Source: an uncultured Clostridium sp. (GTDB lineage Bacteria; Bacillota; Clostridia; Lachnospirales; Lachnospiraceae). From it: a DNA stretch of 23,478 nt. The DNA lies in assembly GCA_958349075.1 (NCBI GenBank), contig CATWBR010000011.1:1-23478 (forward strand), read 5' to 3'. The notes under the pieces were generated by a model that saw nothing but the letters and a program-made list of their open reading frames with translations, was not told where the DNA came from and searched no databases. Of the stretch, positions 6,728 to 15,900 are shown piece by piece (position 1 is the stretch's first letter; each line of letters starts with the position of its first letter). Both the position numbers and the translations under genes were made by a program.

Positions 6728-8593
6728 ATGTTTAATATTGAAGAAGAACTGAAAAAACTTCCGGCTCAGCCGGGAGTTTATATTATGCATGACATAAAAG
6801 ACGAGATTATCTATGTAGGAAAAGCCATCAGCCTGAAAAACCGCGTGCGCCAGTATTTCCAGAGCAGCCGGAACAAGACTTCCAAGATAGAGCAGATGGT
6901 GTCGAGGATTGCCAGGTTTGAATATATTGTGACCGATTCGGAGCTGGAAGCGCTTGTTTTAGAGTGTAATCTGATCAAGGAACACAGACCCCGCTACAAC
7001 ACCATGCTGAAGGATGACAAGACATACCCTTACATCAAGGTGACGGTGGCGGAGGATTATCCCAGGATCCTGTTTTCCCGCATCATGAAGAAAGATAAAA
7101 ATAAATATTTCGGTCCGTTTACCAGCGCCGGAGCCGTGAAAGACACGATCGAGCTGATACACAAGATTTACCATATCAGGACCTGCACGAGGAAGCTGCC
7201 CCAGGATATAGGAAAGGACAGGCCCTGCCTGTATTACCATATCCACCAGTGCGATGCGCCCTGCCAGGGCAATATCTCAAAAGAGGAATACCAGCAGTCT
7301 GTAAAACGGGCCCTGGATTTTCTGGGCGGAAAGTATGAGCCGGTGATGAAATATCTGGAGGACAGGATGATGGCTGCCTCGGAGGAGATGGAGTTTGAGA
7401 AAGCCATCGAGTACAGGGAACTTCTTGGCAGCGTCAGGAAAGTGGCCCAGAAACAGAAGATTACCAGCCAGAGCATGGACGACAGGGATATCATCGCCAT
7501 GGCAAAGGACGATCGGGACGCAGTGGTCCAGGTATTCTTTGTCAGGGACGGCCGCCTGATCGGCAGGGAGCATTTCCATATGTCCATATCCTCGGCCGAG
7601 GAGGACCGGCAGATTTTGAACAGCTTTGTCAAGCAGTTCTATGCGGGGACACCGTTTATCCCGCATGAGATTTGGGTGCAGGAGGAACTGGAGGACGAGG
7701 AAGTCATCAGCAGTTTCCTGACATCGAGAAGAGGACAGAAGGTAAAAATCGTCGTTCCGAAGAAGGGCGGTAAGGAGCAGCTTGTCGAGCTGGCCGAAAA
7801 GAATGCGAAAATGGTTCTTTCCCAGGACAAGGAAAAGATCAAGAGGGAAGAACTGCGCACCATCGGGGCAATGAACCAGGTGGGCGAATGGATTGGTTTA
7901 AAAGGAGTCAAGAGGATCGAGGCCTATGATATTTCCAATATCAGCGGCTTTGAGTCGGTCGGTTCCATGATCGTGTATGAAGATGGCAGGCCGAAGAGGA
8001 ATGATTACAGGAAGTTCCGCATAAAAACTGTTAAAGGACCAAATGATTACGCCTCCATGAGAGAGGTGCTGACACGCCGTTTTTCACACGGACTGGAGGA
8101 AACGGAAAAACTGAAAGCGGAGGGCGGCGACATGGCCTTCGGAAGCTTTACCAGATTTCCCGACCTGATCATGATGGACGGCGGAAGAGGGCAGGTAAAC
8201 ATTGCCCTGGAAGTACTTGAGAGCCTGCGGATCGTGATTCCGGTATGCGGTATGGTCAAGGATGACAACCACAGGACGCGGGGACTCTATTATAACAATG
8301 TGGAGATACCGATCGATCATCACTCGGAGGGATTCCGGCTGATAACAAGAATACAGGATGAGGCCCACCGTTTTGCCATTGAATATCACAGGAGCCTGCG
8401 CAGCAAGGAACAGGTGCGCTCCGTTCTGGATGATATAAAGGGAATCGGTCCTGCCAGAAGAAAAGCTTTGATGCGCCATTTTAAGACGATCGAGGCGGTC
8501 AGGGATGCGGGAGTCGGAGAACTGGCCGAAGCGCCGCAGATGAACCGGAACGCAGCCGAGGCCGTATATAATTTTTTCCACGGAGAAGAATAA
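6728..8593 (+). CDS. uvrC: excinuclease ABC subunit UvrC
   Basis: The nuclease of nucleotide excision repair: it makes the 3' then 5' incisions around a lesion marked by UvrA-UvrB. The 621-aa length is normal. The N-terminal GIY-YIG nuclease is visible as GVY (16-18) and YVG (29-31) with conserved Lys/Arg following ([13 protein letters not shown]). A Cys-rich pair region lies near 158-180. The UVR/UvrB-binding motif is around 203-238 ([12 protein letters not shown]). The C-terminal RNase H-like nuclease begins near 395 ([12 protein letters not shown], catalytic Asp) with [12 protein letters not shown] near 479-490. A tandem helix-hairpin-helix tail lies near 566-616 ([13 protein letters not shown]). 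GGGGA 6 nt upstream supports the ATG. It is the last gene of the tightly packed ogt segment. Confidence 0.97.
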   Translation: MFNIEEELKKLPAQPGVYIMHDIKDEIIYVGKAISLKNRVRQYFQSSRNKTSKIEQMVSRIARFEYIVTDSELEALVLECNLIKEHRPRYNTMLKDDKTYPYIKVTVAEDYPRILFSRIMKKDKNKYFGPFTSAGAVKDTIELIHKIYHIRTCTRKLPQDIGKDRPCLYYHIHQCDAPCQGNISKEEYQQSVKRALDFLGGKYEPVMKYLEDRMMAASEEMEFEKAIEYRELLGSVRKVAQKQKITSQSMDDRDIIAMAKDDRDAVVQVFFVRDGRLIGREHFHMSISSAEEDRQILNSFVKQFYAGTPFIPHEIWVQEELEDEEVISSFLTSRRGQKVKIVVPKKGGKEQLVELAEKNAKMVLSQDKEKIKREELRTIGAMNQVGEWIGLKGVKRIEAYDISNISGFESVGSMIVYEDGRPKRNDYRKFRIKTVKGPNDYASMREVLTRRFSHGLEETEKLKAEGGDMAFGSFTRFPDLIMMDGGRGQVNIALEVLESLRIVIPVCGMVKDDNHRTRGLYYNNVEIPIDHHSEGFRLITRIQDEAHRFAIEYHRSLRSKEQVRSVLDDIKGIGPARRKALMRHFKTIEAVRDAGVGELAEAPQMNRNAAEAVYNFFHGEE

Positions 8594-8686
8594 GCGAAAC
8601 GGTTACCGTCCGCTGCATGCCGTTTATACACAAGCTGTGAACGGCGGGAGGGAGTAAAGCGGGCCGGCACCGTCCTGCCGCTGTTG

Positions 8687-8715
8687 GTGACAAGTGGTTA
8701 AAGTTGTGATAGGAT
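8687..8715 (+). promoter_or_regulatory. internal promoter candidate for hprK-murB-rapZ-whiA-crh
   Basis: GTGACA (8687-8692, 5/6 to TTGACA) and TAGGAT (8710-8715) are 17 bp apart, with TGA just before the -10 giving a TGn extension. It lies in the only sizeable gap (168 bp) inside the long plus-strand run. A transcript starting near 8722 would favour the ATG at 8762 for hprK over the one at 8735. Confidence 0.5.
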
Positions 8716-8761
8716 AAAGGAAAGATTAGAAAAAATGCCACAGAGAAGGAGAATGAGGACC

Positions 8762-9688
8762 ATGTATGGAGTTACGATTACGGAACTGATAGAGAAACTG
8801 GGGCTTCGAAATATGACAATGGAGCTGGATACCGATGCGATTGTGCTGGTACATCCGGATGTAAACCGTCCGGCTTTGCAGCTCACCGGATTTTTTGACC
8901 ATTTTGACAAGGACCGTGTCCAGATTATCGGATATGTGGAGCATGCTTATCTTGATAAGCTGACGGCGGAGCGCCGCCATGAGGTTTACGACGCCCTGAT
9001 TTCCAGCCAGATTCCCTGCCTCCTTTACAGCCGGGGCATGGTGCCGGATGAGGACGTGCTGGATCTCTGCAACCACTATGAAGTTCCATGTATGGTTTCG
9101 GAGAAGACGACATCGGATTTGATGGCCGAAATCATCCGCTGGCTCAATGTCAAGCTGGCTCCTATGATCAGTATCCATGGGGTGCTGGTGGACGTATTCG
9201 GCGAGGGAGTCCTGATTATGGGCGAAAGCGGGATTGGCAAGAGCGAGGCGGCTCTGGAGCTGATTAAGAGGGGACACCGGCTGGTCAGCGACGATGTGGT
9301 GGAGATACGGCGCGTCAGCGACGAGACGCTCATCGGTTCAGCGCCCGACATCACCAGGCATTTTATTGAACTTCGCGGCATAGGTATCATTGACGTGAAA
9401 ACACTGTTCGGTGTTGAGAGCGTTAAGGATACGCAGTCCATAGACATGGTAATCAAACTGGAAGAATGGGACAGAGAGAGGGAGTATGACAGACTTGGGA
9501 TGGAAGACCAGTATACGGAATTCCTCGGCAACAAGGTAGTCTGCCATTCCATTCCGATCCGCCCCGGCAGAAATCTTGCCATTATCGTGGAATCGGCGGC
9601 TGTCAACTACAGACAGAAGAAGATGGGGTATAATGCGGCCAGGGAGCTTTACAACCGTGTCCAGGCCAACCTCGCGAGAAAAGATTGA
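8762..9688 (+). CDS. hprK: HPr kinase/phosphorylase
   Basis: The sensor enzyme of carbon catabolite repression in Firmicutes; it phosphorylates or dephosphorylates Ser46 of HPr (and Crh) according to fructose-1,6-bisphosphate, ATP and phosphate. Starting at 8762 gives 308 aa, the usual size. AAGGAG at 8746-8751 is 10 nt upstream. The frame is open to an ATG at 8735, but those extra residues (PQRRRMRT) look unlike the family. The N-terminal domain spans 1-130. The P-loop GESGIGKS is at 154-161, followed by HRLVSDDVVE (172-181) and the family signature ELRGIGIIDV, which carries phosphorylase activity. The Crh-like paralogue 3 kb downstream in the same run is its expected substrate. Confidence 0.96.
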   Translation: MYGVTITELIEKLGLRNMTMELDTDAIVLVHPDVNRPALQLTGFFDHFDKDRVQIIGYVEHAYLDKLTAERRHEVYDALISSQIPCLLYSRGMVPDEDVLDLCNHYEVPCMVSEKTTSDLMAEIIRWLNVKLAPMISIHGVLVDVFGEGVLIMGESGIGKSEAALELIKRGHRLVSDDVVEIRRVSDETLIGSAPDITRHFIELRGIGIIDVKTLFGVESVKDTQSIDMVIKLEEWDREREYDRLGMEDQYTEFLGNKVVCHSIPIRPGRNLAIIVESAAVNYRQKKMGYNAARELYNRVQANLARKD

Positions 9689-9713
9689 AAACAGAAAACA
9701 GGCAGGATATAAC

Positions 9714-10625
9714 ATGAACGATTTTTTTGAAAGACTTTGTCTGGCGGCAGGAGACGGCCAGGTAAAAAAAGACGAGTTGATGAGCGGGCATACCACATTC
9801 CGCGTGGGAGGACCGGCATCCTATTTCGTATCGCCGGACGGTGAGGAAGCGCTTAGAAGGGTGCTTCTTCTCTGCCGGGAGGAACGGACGCCATATTACA
9901 TACTTGGCAACGGAAGCAATATGCTGGTCAGTGACAAAGGATATGACGGCGTCATGGTCCTGATGGGGGAGAGCTTTTCGGAGATCAGGGAAGAGGAGCC
10001 GTGTGAACTTACGGCCGGCGCCGGAGCGCTGCTCTCCAGGATTGCCAAAGAGGCGATGGAACATTCGCTGACCGGTTTTGAATTCGCGGCCGGAATTCCA
10101 GGAACTTTGGGCGGCGCGGCGGTCATGAACGCCGGAGCTTACGACGGAGAGATGAAGGATGTCTTAAAGTCGGTCAGGGTCATGGAAAAATCGGGCAGGA
10201 TTCTTACTCTCACCGGGAATGAACTGGATCTGGGCTACCGTCACAGCTGCATCCCGGAGAGGGAATACACGGTCCTTTCCGCCGTTATTTCCCTGAAGAA
10301 GGGCGATAAGGAGAAGATCCGGGAAAAGATGGCCGAACTGGCGAAAAAAAGGCGCGACAAGCAGCCGCTGGAATATCCGAGTGCGGGAAGCACATTTAAA
10401 AGGCCGGCCGGATACTTTGCCGGAAAGCTGATAGACGATGCGGGGATGCGGGGCTACCGCGAGGGCGGAGCGCAGGTTTCCGAGAAGCACTGCGGATTTG
10501 TCATCAACCGCGGGGAGGCTACGGCGGAAGATATCCGTTCCCTGTGCCGCTTGGTGCAGAGGAAAGTAAAAGAGACATCAGGGGTGGACCTGGAGACTGA
10601 AGTACGTATGATAGGCTGGGATTGA
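9714..10625 (+). CDS. murB: UDP-N-acetylenolpyruvoylglucosamine reductase
   Basis: FAD enzyme that reduces UDP-GlcNAc-enolpyruvate to UDP-MurNAc with NADPH, the second committed step of peptidoglycan synthesis, in the cytoplasm. Starting at the ATG at 9714 (AGGA 6 nt upstream) gives 303 aa, normal for the shorter MurB type. FAD-binding segments are HTTFRVGGPA (26-35), LGNGSNMLV (64-72) and FAAGIPGTLGGAAVMNAGAY (124-143). The catalytic region is SAGSTFKRP (223-231), where Ser226 is the likely proton donor. The C-terminal domain has SEKHCGFVINRG (256-267) and ends ETEVRMIGWD. An upstream in-frame ATG inside hprK (9576) has no family resemblance. It lies 25 bp after hprK, so co-transcription is likely. 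Confidence 0.96.
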   Translation: MNDFFERLCLAAGDGQVKKDELMSGHTTFRVGGPASYFVSPDGEEALRRVLLLCREERTPYYILGNGSNMLVSDKGYDGVMVLMGESFSEIREEEPCELTAGAGALLSRIAKEAMEHSLTGFEFAAGIPGTLGGAAVMNAGAYDGEMKDVLKSVRVMEKSGRILTLTGNELDLGYRHSCIPEREYTVLSAVISLKKGDKEKIREKMAELAKKRRDKQPLEYPSAGSTFKRPAGYFAGKLIDDAGMRGYREGGAQVSEKHCGFVINRGEATAEDIRSLCRLVQRKVKETSGVDLETEVRMIGWD

Positions 10626-10679
10626 CATCCTAAGCGATACGGCGCTAAACGGACACAGGAATGACAGAAGGAGAAAAAA

Positions 10680-11555
10680 ATGCGGCTTGTAATTGTTACC
10701 GGAATGTCGGGAGCAGGGAAGACGGCGGCTCTCAAAATGCTTGAAGATATGGGATTCTACTGCGTTGATAATCTTCCGATTCCGCTCGTCGGCAAGTTTG
10801 CCGAACTGGTGGAGAGCAGCAGCGGAGATATAAGGAGCGGCGCACTGGGAATCGACGTCAGGAGCGGCGAGGAGCTGTGCGAACTTGAAAAGACGCTGTG
10901 TGAGTGGGATCGGCTCAAATTCCCCTATGAGATTCTGTTTTTGGATGCCAGCGATGAAATCCTGATTAAGAGGTATAAAGAGACGAGAAGATCACACCCT
11001 CTCGCCGGCACCCAGCGGCTGGACCGCGGGATTGCCAAAGAGAGGGAAAAACTGAAATTTTTAAAAATACGGGCGGATTACATACTGGATACCAGCAAGC
11101 TTCTGACAAGGGAGCTGAAGGTGGAGCTTGAAAAGATTTTTTTGGACCATGAAAGATTTTCCAGCCTGTTTGTAACGGTGCTGAGTTTTGGATTTAAATA
11201 TGGAATTCCTTCCGATGCGGATCTCGTTTTCGACGTCCGTTTCCTTCCGAATCCCTACTATGACGACGATCTGCGCTACCTCACCGGTAACGAGACGGCG
11301 GTTCAGGAATTCGTGAAGCAGGGAGGAACTGCCGGTATTTTCCTTGATAAGCTTTATGATATGATTGGCTTTCTTCTGCCATACTATGTTCAGGAGGGGA
11401 AAAACCAACTGGTCATTGCCGTTGGCTGCACCGGAGGAAAACACCGCTCCGTCACCATCGCAAACATGCTGTATGAGAAGCTTGAAAGCCACAGGGATAT
11501 CGGACTTAAGATAGAACACAGGGACATTGAAAACGATAGCAAGGTTAAGAAATAG
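10680..11555 (+). CDS. rapZ: RNase adapter/nucleotide-binding protein RapZ (YvcJ family)
   Basis: A 291-aa P-loop protein of the RapZ/YvcJ family. In E. coli RapZ directs RNase E to the sRNA GlmZ and so controls GlcN-6-P synthase; in Bacillus the homologue YvcJ binds and hydrolyses nucleotides, with a different and less clear role, so the adapter function should not be assumed here. The Walker A is GMSGAGKT (8-15), with LFLDASDEILIKRYKETRRSHPL near 89-111 as the Walker B-like region. The conserved C-terminal half carries DVRFLPNPYYDDDLR and CTGGKHRSVTIAN (near 249-261). AAGGAG lies 6 nt before the ATG. Next come whiA and the Crh-like gene, the same order as yvcJ-yvcL-crh of Bacillus. Confidence 0.93.
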   Translation: MRLVIVTGMSGAGKTAALKMLEDMGFYCVDNLPIPLVGKFAELVESSSGDIRSGALGIDVRSGEELCELEKTLCEWDRLKFPYEILFLDASDEILIKRYKETRRSHPLAGTQRLDRGIAKEREKLKFLKIRADYILDTSKLLTRELKVELEKIFLDHERFSSLFVTVLSFGFKYGIPSDADLVFDVRFLPNPYYDDDLRYLTGNETAVQEFVKQGGTAGIFLDKLYDMIGFLLPYYVQEGKNQLVIAVGCTGGKHRSVTIANMLYEKLESHRDIGLKIEHRDIENDSKVKK

Positions 11556-11565
11556 AGGTGGAGAG

Positions 11566-12525
11566 ATGTCATTTTCTTCCCGCGTGAAAGAGGAACTGTC
11601 GCGGCAGATCAGCTCTGCCAGACACTGCCAGATAGCGGAAATTGCCGCTATCTTAAGCCTGTGCGGCAAAGTTCACATTGATGAAGAGGATCATTACAGC
11701 ATCCGCATCCACACGGAAAATGTGGCGGTTGCGAGAAAATACTTTACATTATTGAAAAAAGCATTTAATATAGGAACTGATATTTCTATCCGGAGAAACG
11801 CATTCCTGAAAAAGAACAGGACTTATACGGTGGTAATACGGAAACATGAAGACGCGATCCGCGTTCTGGAGGCCTGCAAGCTTCTGGATGAACACGGGGA
11901 AGTGTGGGAGAATTTATCCGTAGTGAAGAATCTGGTTGTCCAGAATCCATGCTGCCGCAGGGCGTTTATCAGGGGAGCATTTCTGGCGGCGGGATCCATC
12001 AGTGATCCGGAAAAGTTTTATCATTTTGAGATTGTCTGCGCTTCGATGGAGAAGGCGGAACAGCTCAGAGCCATGATAGCAACTTTTTCAATTGATGCGA
12101 AAATAGTTGTCAGGAAGAAGTATTTTGTGGTATATATAAAAGAAGGAAGTCAGATTGTGGAGATTCTTGGCGTGATGGAAGCACATTTAGCCCTGATGGA
12201 TCTGGAGAATATCAGGATTCTGAAGGAGATGAGAAACAGTGTGAACCGCCAGGTGAACTGCGAGACGGCCAATATTAACAAAACCGTTTCGGCTGCCGTA
12301 AAGCAGTTGGGGGATATTACGTACATCCGGGATACAGTGGGTCTTGACTATCTGCCGGAAACACTGGCAGAGATTGCTGAGGTCAGGCTGGACAGGCCGG
12401 ATGCGACGCTGAAAGAATTAGGAGAGAGCCTGGATCCCCAGGTGGGTAAATCCGGAGTAAACCATCGGCTTAGAAAGATCAGTACAATCGCAGAAAACCT
12501 GAGAGCTCAGAGGGCTCAGGTATAA
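11566..12525 (+). CDS. whiA: DNA-binding protein WhiA
   Basis: A conserved Gram-positive protein with a LAGLIDADG homing-endonuclease-like fold that has lost nuclease activity, fused to a helix-turn-helix. It is a sporulation regulator in Streptomyces; in Bacillus it affects cell division and chromosome segregation. The product is 319 aa from the ATG at 11566, chosen because it gives the family N-terminus MSFSSRVKEELSRQ and has AGAGG 7 nt upstream; the frame also opens upstream inside rapZ. CCRRAFIRGAFLAAGSI (near 126-142) belongs to the LAGLIDADG-like core. The HTH tail is near 283-310 (TLKELGESLDPQVGKSGVNHR). The 10-bp gap to rapZ implies one transcript. The yvcK gene that separates the two in Bacillus is absent. 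Confidence 0.95.
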   Translation: MSFSSRVKEELSRQISSARHCQIAEIAAILSLCGKVHIDEEDHYSIRIHTENVAVARKYFTLLKKAFNIGTDISIRRNAFLKKNRTYTVVIRKHEDAIRVLEACKLLDEHGEVWENLSVVKNLVVQNPCCRRAFIRGAFLAAGSISDPEKFYHFEIVCASMEKAEQLRAMIATFSIDAKIVVRKKYFVVYIKEGSQIVEILGVMEAHLALMDLENIRILKEMRNSVNRQVNCETANINKTVSAAVKQLGDITYIRDTVGLDYLPETLAEIAEVRLDRPDATLKELGESLDPQVGKSGVNHRLRKISTIAENLRAQRAQV

Positions 12526-12572
12526 GGAACAAAGCGATGGTGTGAGTTCTTTTGGAAGATGAGGAGGATATT

Positions 12573-12827
12573 ATGAAGAGTAAGGAAATCACAATTCAAC
12601 TTGAATCAGGTCTGGAAGCAAGACCGGCCGCTATGCTCGTGCAGGTTGCCAGCCAGTATGCCAGCAGCATTTATCTGATAGACGGAGATAAAAATATCAA
12701 TGCCAAAAGTATCATGGGCATGATGACTCTCACTCTGCAGGCGGGCGAGGAAGTTATGGTGCAGGCCGAGGGCGAGGATGAAGATACGGCAATTGAAGGG
12801 ATAGAAAAATATCTTACGAACAGTTAA
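12573..12827 (+). CDS. crh: HPr-family protein lacking His15 (Crh-like)
   Basis: An 84-aa HPr fold protein. HPr normally relays phosphate from PEP through His15 to sugar-specific PTS enzymes, and is marked by HprK on Ser46. Here the motif that should read G-[LI]-H-A-R-P is GLEARPA, with Glu exactly at residue 15, so PTS phosphotransfer should be impossible. Ser46 is kept in NAKSIMG (43-49), so HprK control is possible. Bacillus Crh has Gln15 with Ser46 and lies after yvcJ-yvcK-yvcL; this gene lies directly after rapZ-whiA, so it is a positional and residue-level counterpart. The symbol is by that analogy, not by proven orthology. GAGGAGG 5 nt upstream fixes the start at 12573. A terminator follows at once. 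Confidence 0.85.
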   Translation: MKSKEITIQLESGLEARPAAMLVQVASQYASSIYLIDGDKNINAKSIMGMMTLTLQAGEEVMVQAEGEDEDTAIEGIEKYLTNS

Positions 12828-12839
12828 TTTTACATTAGG

Positions 12840-12874
12840 GGCTGCTGCAGGGAAACCATTGCAGCAGCCTTTTT
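12840..12874 (+). terminator. intrinsic terminator after the Crh-like gene
   Basis: GGCTGCTGCA (12840-12849) pairs perfectly with TGCAGCAGCC (12860-12869) around a 10-nt loop, directly followed by five T's. It closes the ogt-to-crh run and separates it from dnaE. Confidence 0.93.
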
Positions 12875-12880
12875 AAATCG

Positions 12881-12920
12881 GCGGCGCGCGTCCGGCAGGG
12901 GACTGCATCACAAGCGCCGC
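12881..12920 (+). promoter_or_regulatory. GC-rich hairpin just upstream of the dnaE ribosome binding site
   Basis: GCGGCGC (12881-12887) and GCGCCGC (12914-12920) are perfectly complementary across a 26-nt loop, ending 4 nt before AAGGAG (12925-12930). The closeness to the ribosome binding site makes a translational effect possible, but no evidence beyond the pairing exists. Confidence 0.35.
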
Positions 12921-12939
12921 GGGAAAGGAGAACAGGGGA

Positions 12940-15900
12940 GTGGCATTTACTCATCTGCATGTGCATACGGAATACAGTCTGCTGGATGCATCCAGTAAGA
13001 TTAAGGAACTGACAGCCAGGGCCAAGGACTTGGGGATGGACAGCCTGGCTATCACCGATCACGGCGTTATGTACGGAGTGATCGATTTTTACCGGGCTGC
13101 AAAGGAAGTGGGCATCAAGCCGATTATCGGCTGTGAGATTTATGTGGCGCCGGGCTCACGCCTGGATCGTGAGAATGTGAACGGGGAGGATCGGTACTAC
13201 CACCTGATTCTGCTGGCGGAAAATAATGTGGGTTACCAGAACCTGATGAAGATTGTTTCAAAGGGGTTTGTGGAAGGTTTTTATTATAAACCGAGAGTTG
13301 ATTATGAAGTGCTCAGCCAGTTCAGCGAAGGAATCATCTGCCTCAGCGCCTGCCTGGGCGGTGAGGTGCAGCGTTACCTCTCCCGTGGTATGTATGAGCA
13401 GGCGTGTAAATCGGCTCTCAGGTACCAGGAGATTTTCGGAAAGGGGAACTTCTTCCTGGAGCTTCAGGATCACGGGATACCGGCCCAGAAGACGGTGAAC
13501 CAGGGGCTTTTGCGCATGAGCCAGGAACTGGATATCCCGCTGACCGCCACAAACGACTGCCATTATATTTATAAAGAAGACGTGGAATCGCATGACATTC
13601 TGCTCTGTATCCAGACGGGTAAGAAAGTGGCCGATGAGAACAGGATGAGGTACGAGGGCGGACAGTATTACCTGAAATCGGAGGAAGAGATGAGAAGCAT
13701 CTTCCCATACGCCGCCGATGCCCTGGATAATACCCATAAGATAGCCGAGCGCTGCAACGTGGAAATTGAGTTCGGCGTGACGAAGCTGCCGCAGTTCGAC
13801 GTACCGGAGGGGTACACCTCATGGGAATATCTTAAGAAGCTTTGTTTTGACGGTTTTTATAAACATTACCCGGATGACGACGGGTCCCTGAAGGAAAGGC
13901 TCGAATATGAGCTGGGAGTCATTCAGTCCATGGGATATGTGGACTATTTCCTGATAGTCTGGGATTTTATACATTTTGCAAAAGTACACGACATCATGGT
14001 CGGACCGGGGCGCGGTTCCGCCGCCGGAAGTATTGTGGCATACAGCCTGGGCATTACCGATATTGATCCCATCCGGTATCAGCTTCTTTTTGAACGTTTC
14101 CTGAACCCGGAGAGAGTTTCGATGCCTGATATTGATATCGACTTCTGTTTCGAGCGGAGACAGGAAGTCATTGATTACGTGGTGAGCAAATACGGCAAGG
14201 ACAGGGTGGTACAGATTGTCACCTTCGGTACGCTGGCCGCCAAGGGCGTGGTCCGCGACGTCGGACGCGTGCTCGATATGCCATATGCCAAGTGCGATTC
14301 GATTGCCAAGATGATCCCGGGCGACCTGGGAATGACGCTCGATAAGGCGCTAAAAGCCAGCCCGGATCTTAGAAACGCCTATCAGGAGGACGAGGAAGTT
14401 AAATATCTGATCGACATGAGCAGAAGGCTGGAAGGACTCCCAAGGCATACTTCCATGCATGCGGCGGGCGTTGTAATCAGTAAGGCGTCGGTGGACGAGT
14501 ATGTTCCTCTTTCCAGGGCAGCCGACGGTTCCATCACGACCCAGTTTACAATGACGACGCTGGAGGAGCTGGGGCTCCTGAAAATGGATTTTCTGGGACT
14601 GCGTACCCTGACGGTTATCCAGAATGCGGTCCGCCTGGCCGAAAAGACATGCAATAAGACGATCGACCTTTATCAGATCGATTATAATGATAAGAATGTG
14701 CTGAATTCCATCGGAACCGGAAAGAATGACGGTGTATTCCAGTTGGAAAGCTCCGGTATGAAGAGCTTCATGAAGGAACTGAAGCCGGAAAACCTGGAAG
14801 ACATCATAGCCGGCATCTCCCTCTACCGTCCGGGTCCGATGGACTTTATCCCGAGATACTTAAAGGGAAAGAACGACAAGCAGTCCATCACTTACGAGTG
14901 CCCGCAGTTAGAGCCGATTCTGGCTCCCACATACGGCTGTATCGTATATCAGGAGCAGGTAATGCAGATCGTGCGGGATTTGGCGGGATATACGCTTGGA
15001 CGAAGCGATCTGGTGCGGCGCGCCATGTCGAAGAAAAAAGGCTCCGTCATGGAAAAGGAACGCCAGAACTTTGTTTACGGCAATGAGGAAGAAGGCGTTA
15101 AGGGCTGTATTGCCAACGGAATCGACGAGAAAACGGCAAACCACATTTACGATGAGATGATCGACTTTGCCAAATATGCATTTAACAAGTCGCATGCGGC
15201 GGCTTATGCGGTGGTCTCGTACCAGACTGCCTTTCTTAAGTATTACTACCCGGTTGAGTTCATGGCGGCCCTGATGACTTCGGTCAAGGACAATGTATCC
15301 AAGGTTTCCGAATATATCATGGCCTGCCGCCAGATGGGAATGAAGATTGTGCCTCCCGATATCAATGAGGGAGAGGGCGGTTTCTCCGTTTCCGGCGGTT
15401 CCATCCGATACGGCCTGTCCGCGATTAAGAGTATCGGCCAGTCTGTTGTGGAAGAGATCGTGAGGGAGCGCCAGGAGAGAGGACTTTATAAGAGCCTGGA
15501 AGACTTTGTGGATCGGATGAGCAGCAAAGAGGTTAACAAGCGGACTTTGGAAAGCTTTATCAAATCGGGGGCCATGGATTCACTGCCGGGTACCAGAAAA
15601 CAGAAATTCCTCGTGTCAGCCCAACTTCTGGACCAGAAAAACAAGGAAAAGAAAAATTCCATGGAAGGGCAGATGTCCATGTTTGACATTGTGGCCGAGG
15701 AAGAAAAGGAAGATTTCCAGATTACATTCCCGAATGTGGGGGAATATACAAAGGAGGAACTTCTGGCATTTGAGAAGGAGATGCTGGGCGTTTACATCAG
15801 CGGTCATCCTATGGAAGCCTACATCGGCCTGTGGGAAAAGAATGTGACTGCCAAGACCTCCGACTTTACCGTGGATGAGGAGACCGGAGAGGCGGAAATC

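Noticed and set aside
9576..9713. Upstream start for murB inside hprK
   Set aside because: The extra residues are the hprK sequence read in another frame; the family N-terminus begins at 9714.
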